From assembly GCA_036397975.1 (NCBI GenBank), contig DASWHW010000069.1, forward strand, positions 1 to 20,700: a DNA stretch of 20,700 nt, written 5' to 3'. This document shows, in pieces, positions 1 to 7,822 of the stretch. Under the pieces are notes generated by a model. It did not search any database, had not been told where the DNA came from, and was given only the letters and a program-made list of their open reading frames with translations. Position 1 is the first letter of the stretch, and each line of letters starts with the position of its first letter. Source of the DNA: SZUA-287 sp036397975. GTDB lineage: Bacteria > Bacteroidota > Ignavibacteria > UBA10030 > UBA6906. Both the position numbers and the translations under genes were made by a program.

Positions 1-577
1 TCCCGTGCAAAAACCGGTTGGCTTTCACTTCATAGGTCATCGTATCTTCGTCAATTCCCCAGCGTGAAATCGTCACGGAACAACGATAGTGGCTTGCCTG
101 GGCCGCAACCTTACAGAATGACTGAAAATCCTTTTCGCCGAGAATCCTTTCCGCGGCCGTCTTCATAAGGCCCGGATCAAGTCCGAACGGCACGACCCAC
201 GTAAACCTTCGGCGAAGGGCAGATGGACGACGCGAGATGGAATAAAAGTACCTCCGGGACGTTGCATCAAATCTCGCGTGAAATTTGTTATCGACATCAT
301 TCGTGCTCTTGACAGAGATATCTCTTGGCAGCAAGCCATCCAGCGCTTGTTGAAGTTGAGGGATTTTCATGGTGGCCGATGTCCGGAAATTTGCCACCTG
401 CCCGCGCGCGTGAACTCCCGAGTCTGTTCTTCCCGCACCGGTGACTTTAATTTCCTCCTGCAGGATCTGCGAGAGAACCCGGGTAATTTCGTCTTGCACG
501 GAGCGTCCGTTGACTTGCGACTGCCAGCCTACGAAGTCCGTACCGTCATACTCAAGCACAAGCTTGATATTGCGCAT
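1..577 (-). CDS. truA: tRNA pseudouridine synthase A, 5' part only
   Basis: TruA converts uridines 38-40 in the tRNA anticodon arm to pseudouridine. The minus strand reads without interruption from the ATG at 577 to the left edge, giving 192 residues, so roughly 60 C-terminal residues of a usual 245-260-residue TruA lie outside the window. Visible signatures are LVLEYDGTDFVGWQ at residues 7-19, the catalytic-loop motif GAGRTDSGVHARGQ with the catalytic Asp at residue 52, FHARFDATSRRYFY in the middle, and NRFLHG at the truncated end. All are standard for the family. It is the last gene of the minus-strand run mtaB-DUF512-DUF5683-truA and starts 38 bp after the DUF5683 stop. No clear Shine-Dalgarno sequence precedes the ATG. 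The identification is firm; only the 3' end is unknown. Confidence 0.95.
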   Translation of the reverse strand, partial: MRNIKLVLEYDGTDFVGWQSQVNGRSVQDEITRVLSQILQEEIKVTGAGRTDSGVHARGQVANFRTSATMKIPQLQQALDGLLPRDISVKSTNDVDNKFHARFDATSRRYFYSISRRPSALRRRFTWVVPFGLDPGLMKTAAERILGEKDFQSFCKVAAQASHYRCSVTISRWGIDEDTMTYEVKANRFLHG

Positions 578-594
578 GGAGGGTAAACGATGTG

Positions 595-611
595 GGTGTC
601 TTCAGGACACC
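595..611 (-). other. Short hairpin between the DUF5683-like gene and truA
   Basis: A perfect 6-bp stem (GGTGTC/GACACC) with a 5-nt loop lies just after the stop codon of the DUF5683-like gene and 18 nt before the truA start. No T-run follows on the minus strand, so it does not look like an intrinsic terminator. It could stabilise or separate the two messages, or it could be chance. Confidence 0.35.
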
Positions 612-615
612 TTCA

Positions 616-1386
616 TTAGAACCGATGGGTAAATGAAAGTTGTATCCCGTGAGCGTGGCCGATTCCACCGAGGACGCCCGCTTGAATTTCAAGACCTCCC
701 GATTGCCGATCGATCTCCCTGTTATGAAGAACCGCTGTCCGCCCAGCATTGATGGCACTCAGCACGTGGTTAACAATCACCGCCGCGACAATGAACTTTT
801 CATTGTTAAACATGTTGACGCTGGAGATGCGTTGGTCACGATAGAGTTGTCGCGACGCATCCGAGTTCCACTGCCAGGCATACCCTGCGGCAGGGTCGTA
901 CACCTGCCGAAGCTCCCGGTCACGCAGTTGCGCTTCATTGTAGTCGTAGACATTCAGGAAGTTGCTGATATCAACGTAGAACTGGTCGTCTTTTCCGGAA
1001 GGGTCTATTCCTGCGTTCGCAACTGCTAACGAACGGGAGTCCGTTTGCAAAGTATTGCCATACACTTCGAACACGGTAAACGTGAGCCAGAGCGCTCCTT
1101 CTGCGATCAGGAAATACTTCCCCGAAGACGTGAACCCTCCCGTGTAGATTTCCCCCATTCCCGGAACAAGGAGCGAATATAACGCAGCCAGGGCGACGGA
1201 CTTCCTTCCGTGCGTGGATTCCTGAAACCGTTGTGCGACCTCGCTCTGGAAGAGTGTTATCGTGCGGGCGGGAAATAATTCCAATGACATTTGGTGATGT
1301 GTCAACGAAGGGGGCGGTGTATTTCCTCCATGAACGGAACAGAGGGAAAAAAGAGTCAGCAGTATAACCCGTTGAATTGTTGCCAT
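616..1386 (-). CDS. DUF5683-like exported envelope protein
   Basis: This is a 256-residue protein of unknown function. Residues 1-20 look like a signal peptide (basic start, hydrophobic VILLTLFSLCSV, small residues near HG). The core carries ALYSLLVPGMGEIYTGG at about 67-84 followed by a hydrophobic stretch (FLIAEGALWLTFTVF). A later motif, NNEKF followed by a hydrophobic segment and INAG, lies at about 194-216. This PG-G-Y motif and the late N-x-x-NA segment resemble the DUF5683 family of Bacteroidetes membrane proteins. The C-terminus ends LSFTHRF, an amphipathic strand with terminal Phe as in many outer-membrane proteins, which is only suggestive. The ATG at 1386 has an AAGGA ribosome-binding site 6 nt upstream and starts 25 bp after the DUF512 stop, so co-transcription is likely. 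The exact role is unknown. Confidence 0.75.
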   Translation of the reverse strand: MATIQRVILLTLFSLCSVHGGNTPPPSLTHHQMSLELFPARTITLFQSEVAQRFQESTHGRKSVALAALYSLLVPGMGEIYTGGFTSSGKYFLIAEGALWLTFTVFEVYGNTLQTDSRSLAVANAGIDPSGKDDQFYVDISNFLNVYDYNEAQLRDRELRQVYDPAAGYAWQWNSDASRQLYRDQRISSVNMFNNEKFIVAAVIVNHVLSAINAGRTAVLHNREIDRQSGGLEIQAGVLGGIGHAHGIQLSFTHRF

Positions 1387-1411
1387 GGATATCCTTTTGA
1401 AAGAATTTGGA

Positions 1412-2746
1412 TTACGAAGGATTCAGAATCGGTAACAACTTCTGGGCGTGTTTCCTTTCACGTGGATGAAGAAGAGATGCGAACACATCCTGCCAACGAC
1501 CATCGAACACCATAACAGAACGATTAAGTTTTTCTTCCAACTGCCGGACGGTCATATCATCGAGAAACAATCCCTCTGGGTTCAGAATGTCCGGAGGAAT
1601 CAGGACAAGCTCTCCCAACGTCTTGCCCTGTAGTGAAGAAATTACACATTTTCCCGAAAGAAGTCCAGCAACGGTGACACTCTTGCCAAAAAGAAGATTC
1701 GGTGCCGTGACCATTTCTACTTCAAGATTTCCGATGGAACTGAGCCTGGGGAGAATCTCAGTCGTCATGAATCCTGAAGGAAGCTCGCTTGTTACCAACG
1801 TCATCTTCTTTTTGTCTTCGAGGCTTTGAGGGAATCTCCTCGATTGCTTCTTGAAATTATTGATGAATGAACGGACCAAACCAACGCCGTTCTCCGTTTG
1901 CGGGAAGCCATCATAGGCGCGGGTCGATGGCAAGTCTTGCCCGGCAACGATATAGAACTCATCGGACGGATAGACAAATGCTCGCCCGATTTCTTTTCGG
2001 AATTGTTTCTGCCATTGCCTGACCGAATCCAGCAAGTCATTCGCATACTTACGATCGACCTTCTTCAAATCAAAAAGCCCAAACCGATGGTCTGTAAGGC
2101 CGACAGGGACAATCGCGAGCGAGATGATATGACGATGGTATTTTTTCAAATCCGTTATGGTCTTGCTGAGAATCTCCCCGTCGTTTATCCCCGGACAAAG
2201 GACAATCTGGGTGTGGATGTCGATGCCGTTATCGTGGAGCTGCCGGATTTTTTCCAGAATCCTATCGTCCTTCTTCAAACCCATTAAGAGCTTGCGGACT
2301 TCGTAGTTGGTTACGTGCACAGAGATATACTGTGGGGAGAGGCGTTGCTCGATAATGCGCTGAAGAATTGCCGGGCCGGCATTCGTCATGGTTGTGTAGT
2401 TGCCATACATGAACGACAAACGATAGTCACCATCCCGGAAATAGACCTGTTTGCGCATACCCTTCGGATTTTGGTCAACGAAACAAAAGATGCAATCGTT
2501 ACCGCAGGAGAGGGTTTTCATTTCTTCGAAATCGATGCCGACCCTCTCGCCTTCATCCTTTTCGATGTCGTAAATGGTCACCTCGCGTTCCCGGGCAATC
2601 TTCAGAGAAACGACGGCATCACTTTCATGGAAACGGTAATCAATGCCGTCGAGAATCCGTTTGCCATTCACTTCCAATAACTCATCGCCGGGTTGAATCC
2701 CAATTTCTGACGCGATGCTTTCGGGCTCTACCATCGTGATCATCAT
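1412..2746 (-). CDS. DUF512 family PDZ/radical-SAM protein
   Basis: This is a 444-residue radical-SAM-like protein of unknown reaction. Residues 2-60 form a PDZ-like domain (EIGIQPGDELLEVNGKRI). Next comes a CxxxCxxC cluster, CGNDCIFC, with cysteines at 81, 85 and 88, expected to bind a 4Fe-4S cluster and S-adenosylmethionine. The motif FRDGDYRLSFMYGNY at about 103-117 is typical of DUF512 proteins. The C-terminal part (from about residue 300) is the DUF512 domain, with GKSVTVAGLLSG and a LNPEGLFLDDMT segment. An in-frame ATG exists at 2782, but I prefer 2746: it overlaps the mtaB stop as ATGATGA and has AGGTGA 4 nt upstream, a classic coupled start. Family members are widespread and often lie near der, which is elsewhere in this window. 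Confidence 0.9.
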   Translation of the reverse strand: MMITMVEPESIASEIGIQPGDELLEVNGKRILDGIDYRFHESDAVVSLKIAREREVTIYDIEKDEGERVGIDFEEMKTLSCGNDCIFCFVDQNPKGMRKQVYFRDGDYRLSFMYGNYTTMTNAGPAILQRIIEQRLSPQYISVHVTNYEVRKLLMGLKKDDRILEKIRQLHDNGIDIHTQIVLCPGINDGEILSKTITDLKKYHRHIISLAIVPVGLTDHRFGLFDLKKVDRKYANDLLDSVRQWQKQFRKEIGRAFVYPSDEFYIVAGQDLPSTRAYDGFPQTENGVGLVRSFINNFKKQSRRFPQSLEDKKKMTLVTSELPSGFMTTEILPRLSSIGNLEVEMVTAPNLLFGKSVTVAGLLSGKCVISSLQGKTLGELVLIPPDILNPEGLFLDDMTVRQLEEKLNRSVMVFDGRWQDVFASLLHPRERKHAQKLLPILNPS

Positions 2747-4053
2747 GCCGTCACCTGATCGTCGGACAACATTCCACAGCACTCTCCTTCCTTCCCGTCG
2801 GCAAGAACCACCGGCACGACTGTGTTTTCTTCAGCACTCTGTGCCGGTACGTGCACACGAATGTAATTTGGCGTCCACCCAGCACGCTCACCCTCCTGCA
2901 CAACCCCTTCAAAAAGAACAGGCATTGTCATCCCGATATAGCGCGCCGAGAAGTCCTGTTTCTTCTTCAGGCCTAGTTGTCGAAGCGCTGCATTCCGTTG
3001 AAAGCGATCTTTGCGTTGAACCTGATGAGGGAAAGACGATGCCGGTGTGTTCAGGCGTTCCGAGTACGTGAACACATGCAGATACGATGCCGGGATTTCG
3101 TCCAGAAACTTTTGCGTGCGATCAAACTCTTCGTCCGTTTCGCCGGGAAAACCGACAATTACATCGATGCCGATCCCGCAATGAGGAATCCGCAAAAGAA
3201 TTTTATCGAGCAATTTTCGATACATTCCCGCAGAATAACGTCGACGCATCTTCCGAAGGATGTTGTCGCTTCCACTCTGCAATGGGATATGAAAATGCGG
3301 ACAGAGGACTTCCGAATCAGCAGCCAACGCAATGATATCATCGCTTAGGAGGTTCGGTTCGATGGAGCTGATCCTCAAACGTTGAACACCCTCAATTTTC
3401 ATTAGCGCTCGCAGAAGATTGTAGAGATTCGTGCCGTCGTGTTTCCCGTAGTCTCCGGTATTCACACCGGTCAAGACAATTTCCTTATAGCCGGCTTGCA
3501 CGAGTTCATTGGCCTGTCGAAGGCATTCTTCTATTGACTGACTCCGGCTTCCACCCCGGGCCAAGGGTATCGTACAGAAGGCGCACGAATAATCGCACCC
3601 GTCCTGCACCTTCAGGAAGGCCCGTGTCCTGTTGCTTGCTTCAGTGGAGTACGCTGCTCCGAAATTATTGGCCGAGGTAATTTCAGAAACAAAGACATGA
3701 GGGTAAAGTTCCTTTTCCAGATTTCCTGCATATCCGAAAAGATCGAACTTCTCATTCGCACCGAGCACAAGATCCACGCCTTGTATGCCCGACACCTCAT
3801 CCGGCTGAAGTTGAGCATAGCATCCGGTAACGACCACGTATGCATTCGGCGAGTTTCGCAGTGCGCGACGAATAAGTTGTCGGCATTCCCGATCGGCCCG
3901 ATCGGTAACACTACAGGTATTCAAGACACACACGTCTGCAGGCTGGTCAAACGAAACTACGTCGTACCCCCGGTTCATGAACTGCCGGCCAATCGTGGAG
4001 GTCTCGGCAAAATTCAGCTTGCACCCTGATGTGTGAAGCGCGACTCTTGGCAT
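2743..4053 (-). CDS. mtaB: tRNA (t6A37) methylthiotransferase MtaB
   Basis: MtaB adds a methylthio group to C2 of N6-threonylcarbamoyladenosine at tRNA position 37, giving ms2t6A. The 436-residue protein shows the family layout. The N-terminal UPF0004 domain has cluster cysteines in HTSGCKLN (C11), LNTCSV (C47) and TGCYAQ (C78). The radical-SAM cluster DGCDYSCAFC has cysteines at 153, 157 and 160, followed by TIPLARGGSRS. A TRAM-like RNA-binding domain occupies about residues 365-430. The HTSGCKLN signature and TRAM domain favour MtaB over MiaB or RimO. The ATG at 4053 is preceded by AGAGGA. The gene lies just beyond the rpsA terminator and I see no clear promoter of its own in the 63-bp gap, so it may depend partly on read-through. 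Its substrate t6A needs a YrdC/Sua5-family enzyme; a relative is encoded at 18688-19305. Confidence 0.93.
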   Translation of the reverse strand: MPRVALHTSGCKLNFAETSTIGRQFMNRGYDVVSFDQPADVCVLNTCSVTDRADRECRQLIRRALRNSPNAYVVVTGCYAQLQPDEVSGIQGVDLVLGANEKFDLFGYAGNLEKELYPHVFVSEITSANNFGAAYSTEASNRTRAFLKVQDGCDYSCAFCTIPLARGGSRSQSIEECLRQANELVQAGYKEIVLTGVNTGDYGKHDGTNLYNLLRALMKIEGVQRLRISSIEPNLLSDDIIALAADSEVLCPHFHIPLQSGSDNILRKMRRRYSAGMYRKLLDKILLRIPHCGIGIDVIVGFPGETDEEFDRTQKFLDEIPASYLHVFTYSERLNTPASSFPHQVQRKDRFQRNAALRQLGLKKKQDFSARYIGMTMPVLFEGVVQEGERAGWTPNYIRVHVPAQSAEENTVVPVVLADGKEGECCGMLSDDQVTA

Positions 4054-4063
4054 TTTCCTCTAG

Positions 4064-4097
4064 ATAAAAAAAGAGCTGTCCAGAAGGACAGCTCTTT
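4064..4097 (-). terminator. Rho-independent terminator after rpsA
   Basis: A perfect stem of at least 11 bp, AAGAGCTGTCC (4071-4081) paired with GGACAGCTCTT (4086-4096) around a 4-nt loop, is followed on the minus strand by a run of seven T (4066-4072). It begins about 20 nt after the rpsA stop codon and ends about 10 nt before the mtaB start. It should end the cmk-ispH-rpsA transcript. It also leaves mtaB with almost no room for a promoter of its own. Confidence 0.92.
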
Positions 4098-4116
4098 CTC
4101 TCCGTACCTCTGTCAG

Positions 4117-5922
4117 TTAGTTTTCGCTTGGGATCGAAGTATCGCCGCCTTCAATCTTACCAGTGATAGTAGCAGTATCACCGATGGTAAGCGGAGGCAG
4201 TTCATGATTGGTTGCATACTCCTCAGCGACCTGTGTTTCCTTCCCTTTCAGCGCTTCAACCACGGAAAGAACGATCTTCTTCGCGTCTTTGTCGAACTCA
4301 AGGACCTTCAAGGGTAGAGTATCGTCGACTTTAAACTTGTCCGCGATGTTCTTCACCTGTGTTGTCGCAAGCTGCGAAACAGGGACGAACCCATCAACGC
4401 CCAAGGGAAGTTCAACAATGACCCCCTTCTCTATGATGCGGACAATCTTTCCTTCCACATCTGTCCCCGCACTGTACTGTTCACCGAACGTATCCCAGGG
4501 GTTGTCCTCGATCTGCTTATGACCGAGAGAGATCCGTCGCTGATCAACATCAACGCTGAGAATCACGACTTCGATTTCATCCCCTTTCTTCAGCATTTCG
4601 CCCGGGTGGCGAATCTTCTTTGTCCACGAAAGATCCGAAATATGCACTAGGCCATCCACTCCCTGCTCAAGTTCGACGAACACGCCGAAATTCGTCAGGT
4701 TGCGAACGACACCTTTGTGCCGGGATCCCACGGGATATTTTTGCGTCAAGGTCAACCACGGATCCGGTTCAAGCTGCTTGATACCGAGCGAAGCCTTTTT
4801 GTTTTCTCTATCGAGGTTCAGAATAACGGCGTCCACCATCTGTCCCATCGAAACGATTTGTGACGGATGCTTGATATGCTGCGTCCAACTCATCTCGGAA
4901 ATATGGATCAGACCTTCAACGCCTTTTTCAATTTCCACGAAAGCTCCATAGTCCGCCAGGGAAACAATTTTTCCGAGCACCTTGGTACCGACAGGATACT
5001 TGTCCTGCACGTTGTCCCACGGGTGCGGCTGCAGCTGTTTGTACCCGAGGGAGATACGCTTCTTCTCGGCATCGAAATCAAGAACCACCACGTTAATGGT
5101 CTGGTCTAGCTTGGCAACTTCTGACGGGTGATTGATCCTTCCCCAGGAGAGATCGGTGATATGCACAAGTCCGTCCACTCCGCCGAGGTCGACGAACACA
5201 CCGAAATCGGTAATCGCCTTGACGGTTCCTTCGAGAATTTGACCCTTCTCCAGCTTGTCGAGAATTGCTTTTCGCTGGCCTGACATCTCCTCTTCGACGA
5301 GGGCTTTGTGGCTGACAACGACATTCTCCGACGGATGATTGATTTTCACGACCCGGAAATCCATTACCTTGCCGATAAACGCATCAAAATCGCGTACCGG
5401 TCGGACATCGATCTGCGATCCCGGAAGGAACGCATCGATTCCGAGAAGGTCCACAACGATACCGCCCTTGATACGGCGAACGCATCGTCCTTGCAACACT
5501 TCACCGGTTTCAAACGCTTTCGTCACTCGCTCCCACACACGCATAAAGTCTGCACGTTTGCGTGAGAGTATAAGCTGGCCGTCCTTGTTCTCAACAGTCT
5601 CAAGGAACACTTCGATCTCATCGCCGATTTTCAACTCTTCGGGCTTGGAGAATTCCTGAAGGGAGACAATCCCTTCGGATTTAAAGCCGATATCCACGGA
5701 GACATCGGACTCACGAATAGCAACAATCTTGCCCTTGACGATTTCTCCCTCACTGATCTTAACCATTGTACTTTCATACAATTTCATGAGGTCGTTGTAC
5801 TCCGCCTCGCTATAGTCGCGGTCAGTGATGCTGGCGGATGTGCCGTTTGCTTGCTTTGGTTGGTGGATCGGTGGTGCGGTAAGGTTGGTTTCCTGCTGGA
5901 CTCCTGTTGTCGTGTCAGCCAT
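4117..5922 (-). CDS. rpsA: 30S ribosomal protein S1
   Basis: S1 binds mRNA and helps it dock on the 30S subunit. The 601-residue protein has six S1 (OB-fold) repeats at about residues 58-124, 139-206, 226-294, 311-381, 398-468 and 485-555. Repeats 3-5 carry the strongest motif (ITDFGVFVDLGGVDGLVHITDLSW and close copies). A flexible N-terminal extension of about 55 residues and an acidic, unstructured tail after 556 flank them. Six repeats match the long S1 of Gram-negative-type bacteria. The ATG at 5922 has a perfect AGGAGG 4 nt upstream, the best ribosome-binding site in the window. The order cmk-ispH-rpsA recurs in several phyla (for example clostridia). A 133-bp leader separates it from ispH and a strong terminator follows. 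Confidence 0.97.
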   Translation of the reverse strand: MADTTTGVQQETNLTAPPIHQPKQANGTSASITDRDYSEAEYNDLMKLYESTMVKISEGEIVKGKIVAIRESDVSVDIGFKSEGIVSLQEFSKPEELKIGDEIEVFLETVENKDGQLILSRKRADFMRVWERVTKAFETGEVLQGRCVRRIKGGIVVDLLGIDAFLPGSQIDVRPVRDFDAFIGKVMDFRVVKINHPSENVVVSHKALVEEEMSGQRKAILDKLEKGQILEGTVKAITDFGVFVDLGGVDGLVHITDLSWGRINHPSEVAKLDQTINVVVLDFDAEKKRISLGYKQLQPHPWDNVQDKYPVGTKVLGKIVSLADYGAFVEIEKGVEGLIHISEMSWTQHIKHPSQIVSMGQMVDAVILNLDRENKKASLGIKQLEPDPWLTLTQKYPVGSRHKGVVRNLTNFGVFVELEQGVDGLVHISDLSWTKKIRHPGEMLKKGDEIEVVILSVDVDQRRISLGHKQIEDNPWDTFGEQYSAGTDVEGKIVRIIEKGVIVELPLGVDGFVPVSQLATTQVKNIADKFKVDDTLPLKVLEFDKDAKKIVLSVVEALKGKETQVAEEYATNHELPPLTIGDTATITGKIEGGDTSIPSEN

Positions 5923-5933
5923 TCATCCTCCTA

Positions 5934-5965
5934 ATGTTGAACATAACATCCCGTTTTGTCGGGAT
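5934..5965 (-). promoter_or_regulatory. Structured leader of rpsA
   Basis: The 133-bp gap between ispH and rpsA contains, close to the ribosome-binding site, a perfect 6-bp stem ATCCCG/CGGGAT with a 6-nt loop (5948-5965). Next to it is an 11-bp dyad ATGTTCAACAT (5934-5944), and AGGAGG follows immediately. No T-run follows the stem, so this is not a terminator. In E. coli, S1 represses its own translation through a structured leader; a similar role here is an inference. I could not pick a convincing promoter in this gap. Confidence 0.4.
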
Positions 5966-6055
5966 ATCCTCTCCTGCATATCTTCATCTGTGGCCATCTG
6001 CGCAGACTGAATACATGCAATCAAGGGTGTATGCGTGTTGTTGTGTTCTTGTTTG

Positions 6056-6997
6056 TTATTGATGGCTTCGTCCCTGATTAAGTGCAGGGACATCACTATA
6101 TTCCAAATTCTCTATTGAACCGACGCACAACGACTCAATAGCTTTTTTTACTCGTTCCATTAACCACTGAGGGGTAGAGGTGGCTCCACTGATGCCAACG
6201 TTTTCCGCTCCCTGAAACCATCCCCGCTCCAATTCAGATTCATTCTCCACAAAAAAGGTTCTGTTATTGGCTTCTTTAGAAATGTCGAATAGCACTTTCC
6301 CATTCGAGGAATTTCTTCCTGCAACAAAGACCATGACGTCGTTGGCCGCCGCATATTCTCGCAGTTTCTTGTCCCTGCCTGAGACCTGACCACAGATCGT
6401 ATCCTTCGCATGAAAATCGATCGCAGATTCTTCGAACGTCCCTACCTCGAATTCCTTGATCCGGCTTCGGAGGACTTCGGCGATCCGATAAAAACCCTGT
6501 TTGTCCATTGTTGTTTGGGAAAAGAGCACTGTCCGTTTCGAACAATCAACGTTCTCAGTTTCTTCCACGGATTTTACAACAATGGCTGTATTGTTCGTAT
6601 GACCCACGAGACCGACGACCTCTGCATGTTCTTTCTTGCCGAAGATGACGATCTGGTATCCTTTGTCAAGAAACTTCTTGATTCTCTCCTGAACCTTCGT
6701 AACGACAGGACAGGTTGCATCGATAAGCGTCACTCCGTGTTTCCGGGCCAGCTCGTACGTAGATGGTGGCTCGCCATGGGCACGGATCAAAACTCGTTTT
6801 CCCTTCAGACGCGGCAGATCTTCAAGCGTGACCGTCTCCAGCCCCTTCTCACCAAGTCGATCGATCTCAACCGGATTGTGAATGATAGGCCCGAGCGAGT
6901 ACAGTGGTCCGCCGTGTTCCAACTCTTCTTCAGCGATGTCAATCGTTCTGACAACGCCCCAACAAAACCCCGAATGCTGATCGACGGTAACGTTCAT
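6056..6997 (-). CDS. ispH: 4-hydroxy-3-methylbut-2-enyl diphosphate reductase
   Basis: IspH (LytB) catalyses the last step of the MEP isoprenoid pathway, reducing HMBPP to IPP and DMAPP with a 4Fe-4S cluster. The 313-residue protein, against 316 in E. coli, has the three cluster cysteines in SGFCWGV (C12), DATCPVVTK (C96) and DTICGQ (C202). It also has the active-site HAEVVG with H124 and E126 and the RAHGEPPS motif (72-79). No key residue is missing. It starts 5 bp after the cmk stop with no clear Shine-Dalgarno sequence, so it is probably translated from the cmk transcript. The presence of ispH shows that this organism uses the MEP route rather than mevalonate, as far as one gene can tell. 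Confidence 0.97.
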   Translation of the reverse strand: MNVTVDQHSGFCWGVVRTIDIAEEELEHGGPLYSLGPIIHNPVEIDRLGEKGLETVTLEDLPRLKGKRVLIRAHGEPPSTYELARKHGVTLIDATCPVVTKVQERIKKFLDKGYQIVIFGKKEHAEVVGLVGHTNNTAIVVKSVEETENVDCSKRTVLFSQTTMDKQGFYRIAEVLRSRIKEFEVGTFEESAIDFHAKDTICGQVSGRDKKLREYAAANDVMVFVAGRNSSNGKVLFDISKEANNRTFFVENESELERGWFQGAENVGISGATSTPQWLMERVKKAIESLCVGSIENLEYSDVPALNQGRSHQ

Positions 6998-7002
6998 ACG
7001 AG

Positions 7003-7683
7003 CTATGACTTTTCCAGTAGTGCTTTTGCTTTCGTAACAACAATCTCCACTTGCTTCTCCACCGATAAATCCGAAGTATCGAGCGTAATTGCATCCTCAG
7101 CCTGCCGGAGTGGGCTCACTTCGCGACGCGTATCAAGATCATCTCGTCGTTGAAGTTCGTCCTTGATGCGATTGATCTCGACTGAAACTCCAGTCATCGA
7201 CAACTCATCACGACGCCGGGCGGCTCGGGCATCAATTCCCGCAAGCATAAAAAACTTAAGGTCGGCGTTCGGGAAAACCACGGTCCCTATGTCTCGACCC
7301 TCGAGAACAACGCCACCGTCTCTGCCAAGTCGCTGTTGTTCACGAACCATCACGGCGCGTACTTTGGGGATACTGCTGACTGCGCTTACGGCACTCGTAA
7401 CTTCAGGAGTTCTTACCTCTTCCGACACATCCTCGCCGTCGATCAACACTCGTTGCACGCCTTGAATGTTTCGAAGTTCGATGTAGCTTTCTGAAGCCAG
7501 TTGAGCAATTTCAGCGATGTTGTCGAGTGGAACACCTTCTCGAAGCACTTTGAGAGTAAATGCACGGTACATCGCCCCTGTATCGATATGAAGATAACCT
7601 AATTGCTGCGCAACGAGCTTCGCAGTAGTCGTTTTCCCCGACGCCGCAGGGCCGTCTATCGCAATGATCAGGTTCTTCTTCAC
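7003..7683 (-). CDS. cmk: Cytidylate kinase
   Basis: Cmk phosphorylates CMP and dCMP to the diphosphates using ATP. The 226-residue protein has the P-loop GPAASGKTT at 11-19, DTGAMYRAFT at 34-43, the GRDIGTVVFPNADLKFF motif typical of Cmk, and a RRDELSMTG-type lid segment rich in Arg near 157-180. The start is a GTG at 7683. An in-frame TGA lies 12 nt upstream, so no longer start is possible, and the protein begins directly with the first beta-strand and P-loop. GGAG lies right against the GTG, an unusually short spacing. It is the first gene of the cmk-ispH-rpsA unit and has a good promoter at 7709-7737. Confidence 0.96.
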   Translation of the reverse strand: MKKNLIIAIDGPAASGKTTTAKLVAQQLGYLHIDTGAMYRAFTLKVLREGVPLDNIAEIAQLASESYIELRNIQGVQRVLIDGEDVSEEVRTPEVTSAVSAVSSIPKVRAVMVREQQRLGRDGGVVLEGRDIGTVVFPNADLKFFMLAGIDARAARRRDELSMTGVSVEINRIKDELQRRDDLDTRREVSPLRQAEDAITLDTSDLSVEKQVEIVVTKAKALLEKS

Positions 7684-7708
7684 TCCAAAGTGTCAAAATT
7701 GGCCGTGT

Positions 7709-7737
7709 AATATAAAGATTTTGACTAACCTGTGCAA
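7709..7737 (-). promoter_or_regulatory. Sigma70-like promoter of cmk-ispH-rpsA
   Basis: On the minus strand, TTGCAC (7732-7737) is separated by exactly 17 bp from TATATT (7709-7714). This predicts a start of transcription near 7702 and a leader of about 19 nt before the cmk GTG. It is the only strong candidate in the divergent cmk/trmH gap in this direction. Confidence 0.65.
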
Positions 7738-7768
7738 ATAGTAGTCTGCTTGTTGCGCATCCTCACCC

Positions 7769-7798
7769 TTGTCTCACAACCTGAAATAGCTATATTTG
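7769..7798 (+). promoter_or_regulatory. Bacteroidetes-type promoter of the trmH-family gene
   Basis: TTG at 7769-7771 is followed after 19 bp by TATATTTG (7791-7798). This matches the Bacteroidetes -33/-7 consensus (TTG and TAnnTTTG) exactly. It can also be read as TTGTCT-N16-TATATT. Transcription would start near 7805, leaving a leader of about 18 nt before the ATG at 7823. Confidence 0.6.
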
Positions 7799-7822
7799 AG
7801 AAAAGTGGTGGCGACGGACTGA

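Noticed and set aside
595..611. Terminator reading of the hairpin before truA
   Set aside because: The stem is only 6 bp and there is no T-run, so I list it only as a hairpin.
616..1029. Plus-strand frames opposite the DUF5683-like gene
   Set aside because: The minus-strand gene has a signal peptide, a family-like motif and a ribosome-binding site; the opposite frames have none of these.
2747..2782. Longer start for the DUF512 protein at 2782
   Set aside because: It would overlap mtaB by 40 bp and add 12 residues not typical of the PDZ start; the ATG at 2746 has a ribosome-binding site and a coupled stop/start.
6410..7153. A 247-codon plus-strand frame across ispH and cmk
   Set aside because: It runs antisense over two confidently identified enzymes and shows no motif of its own.
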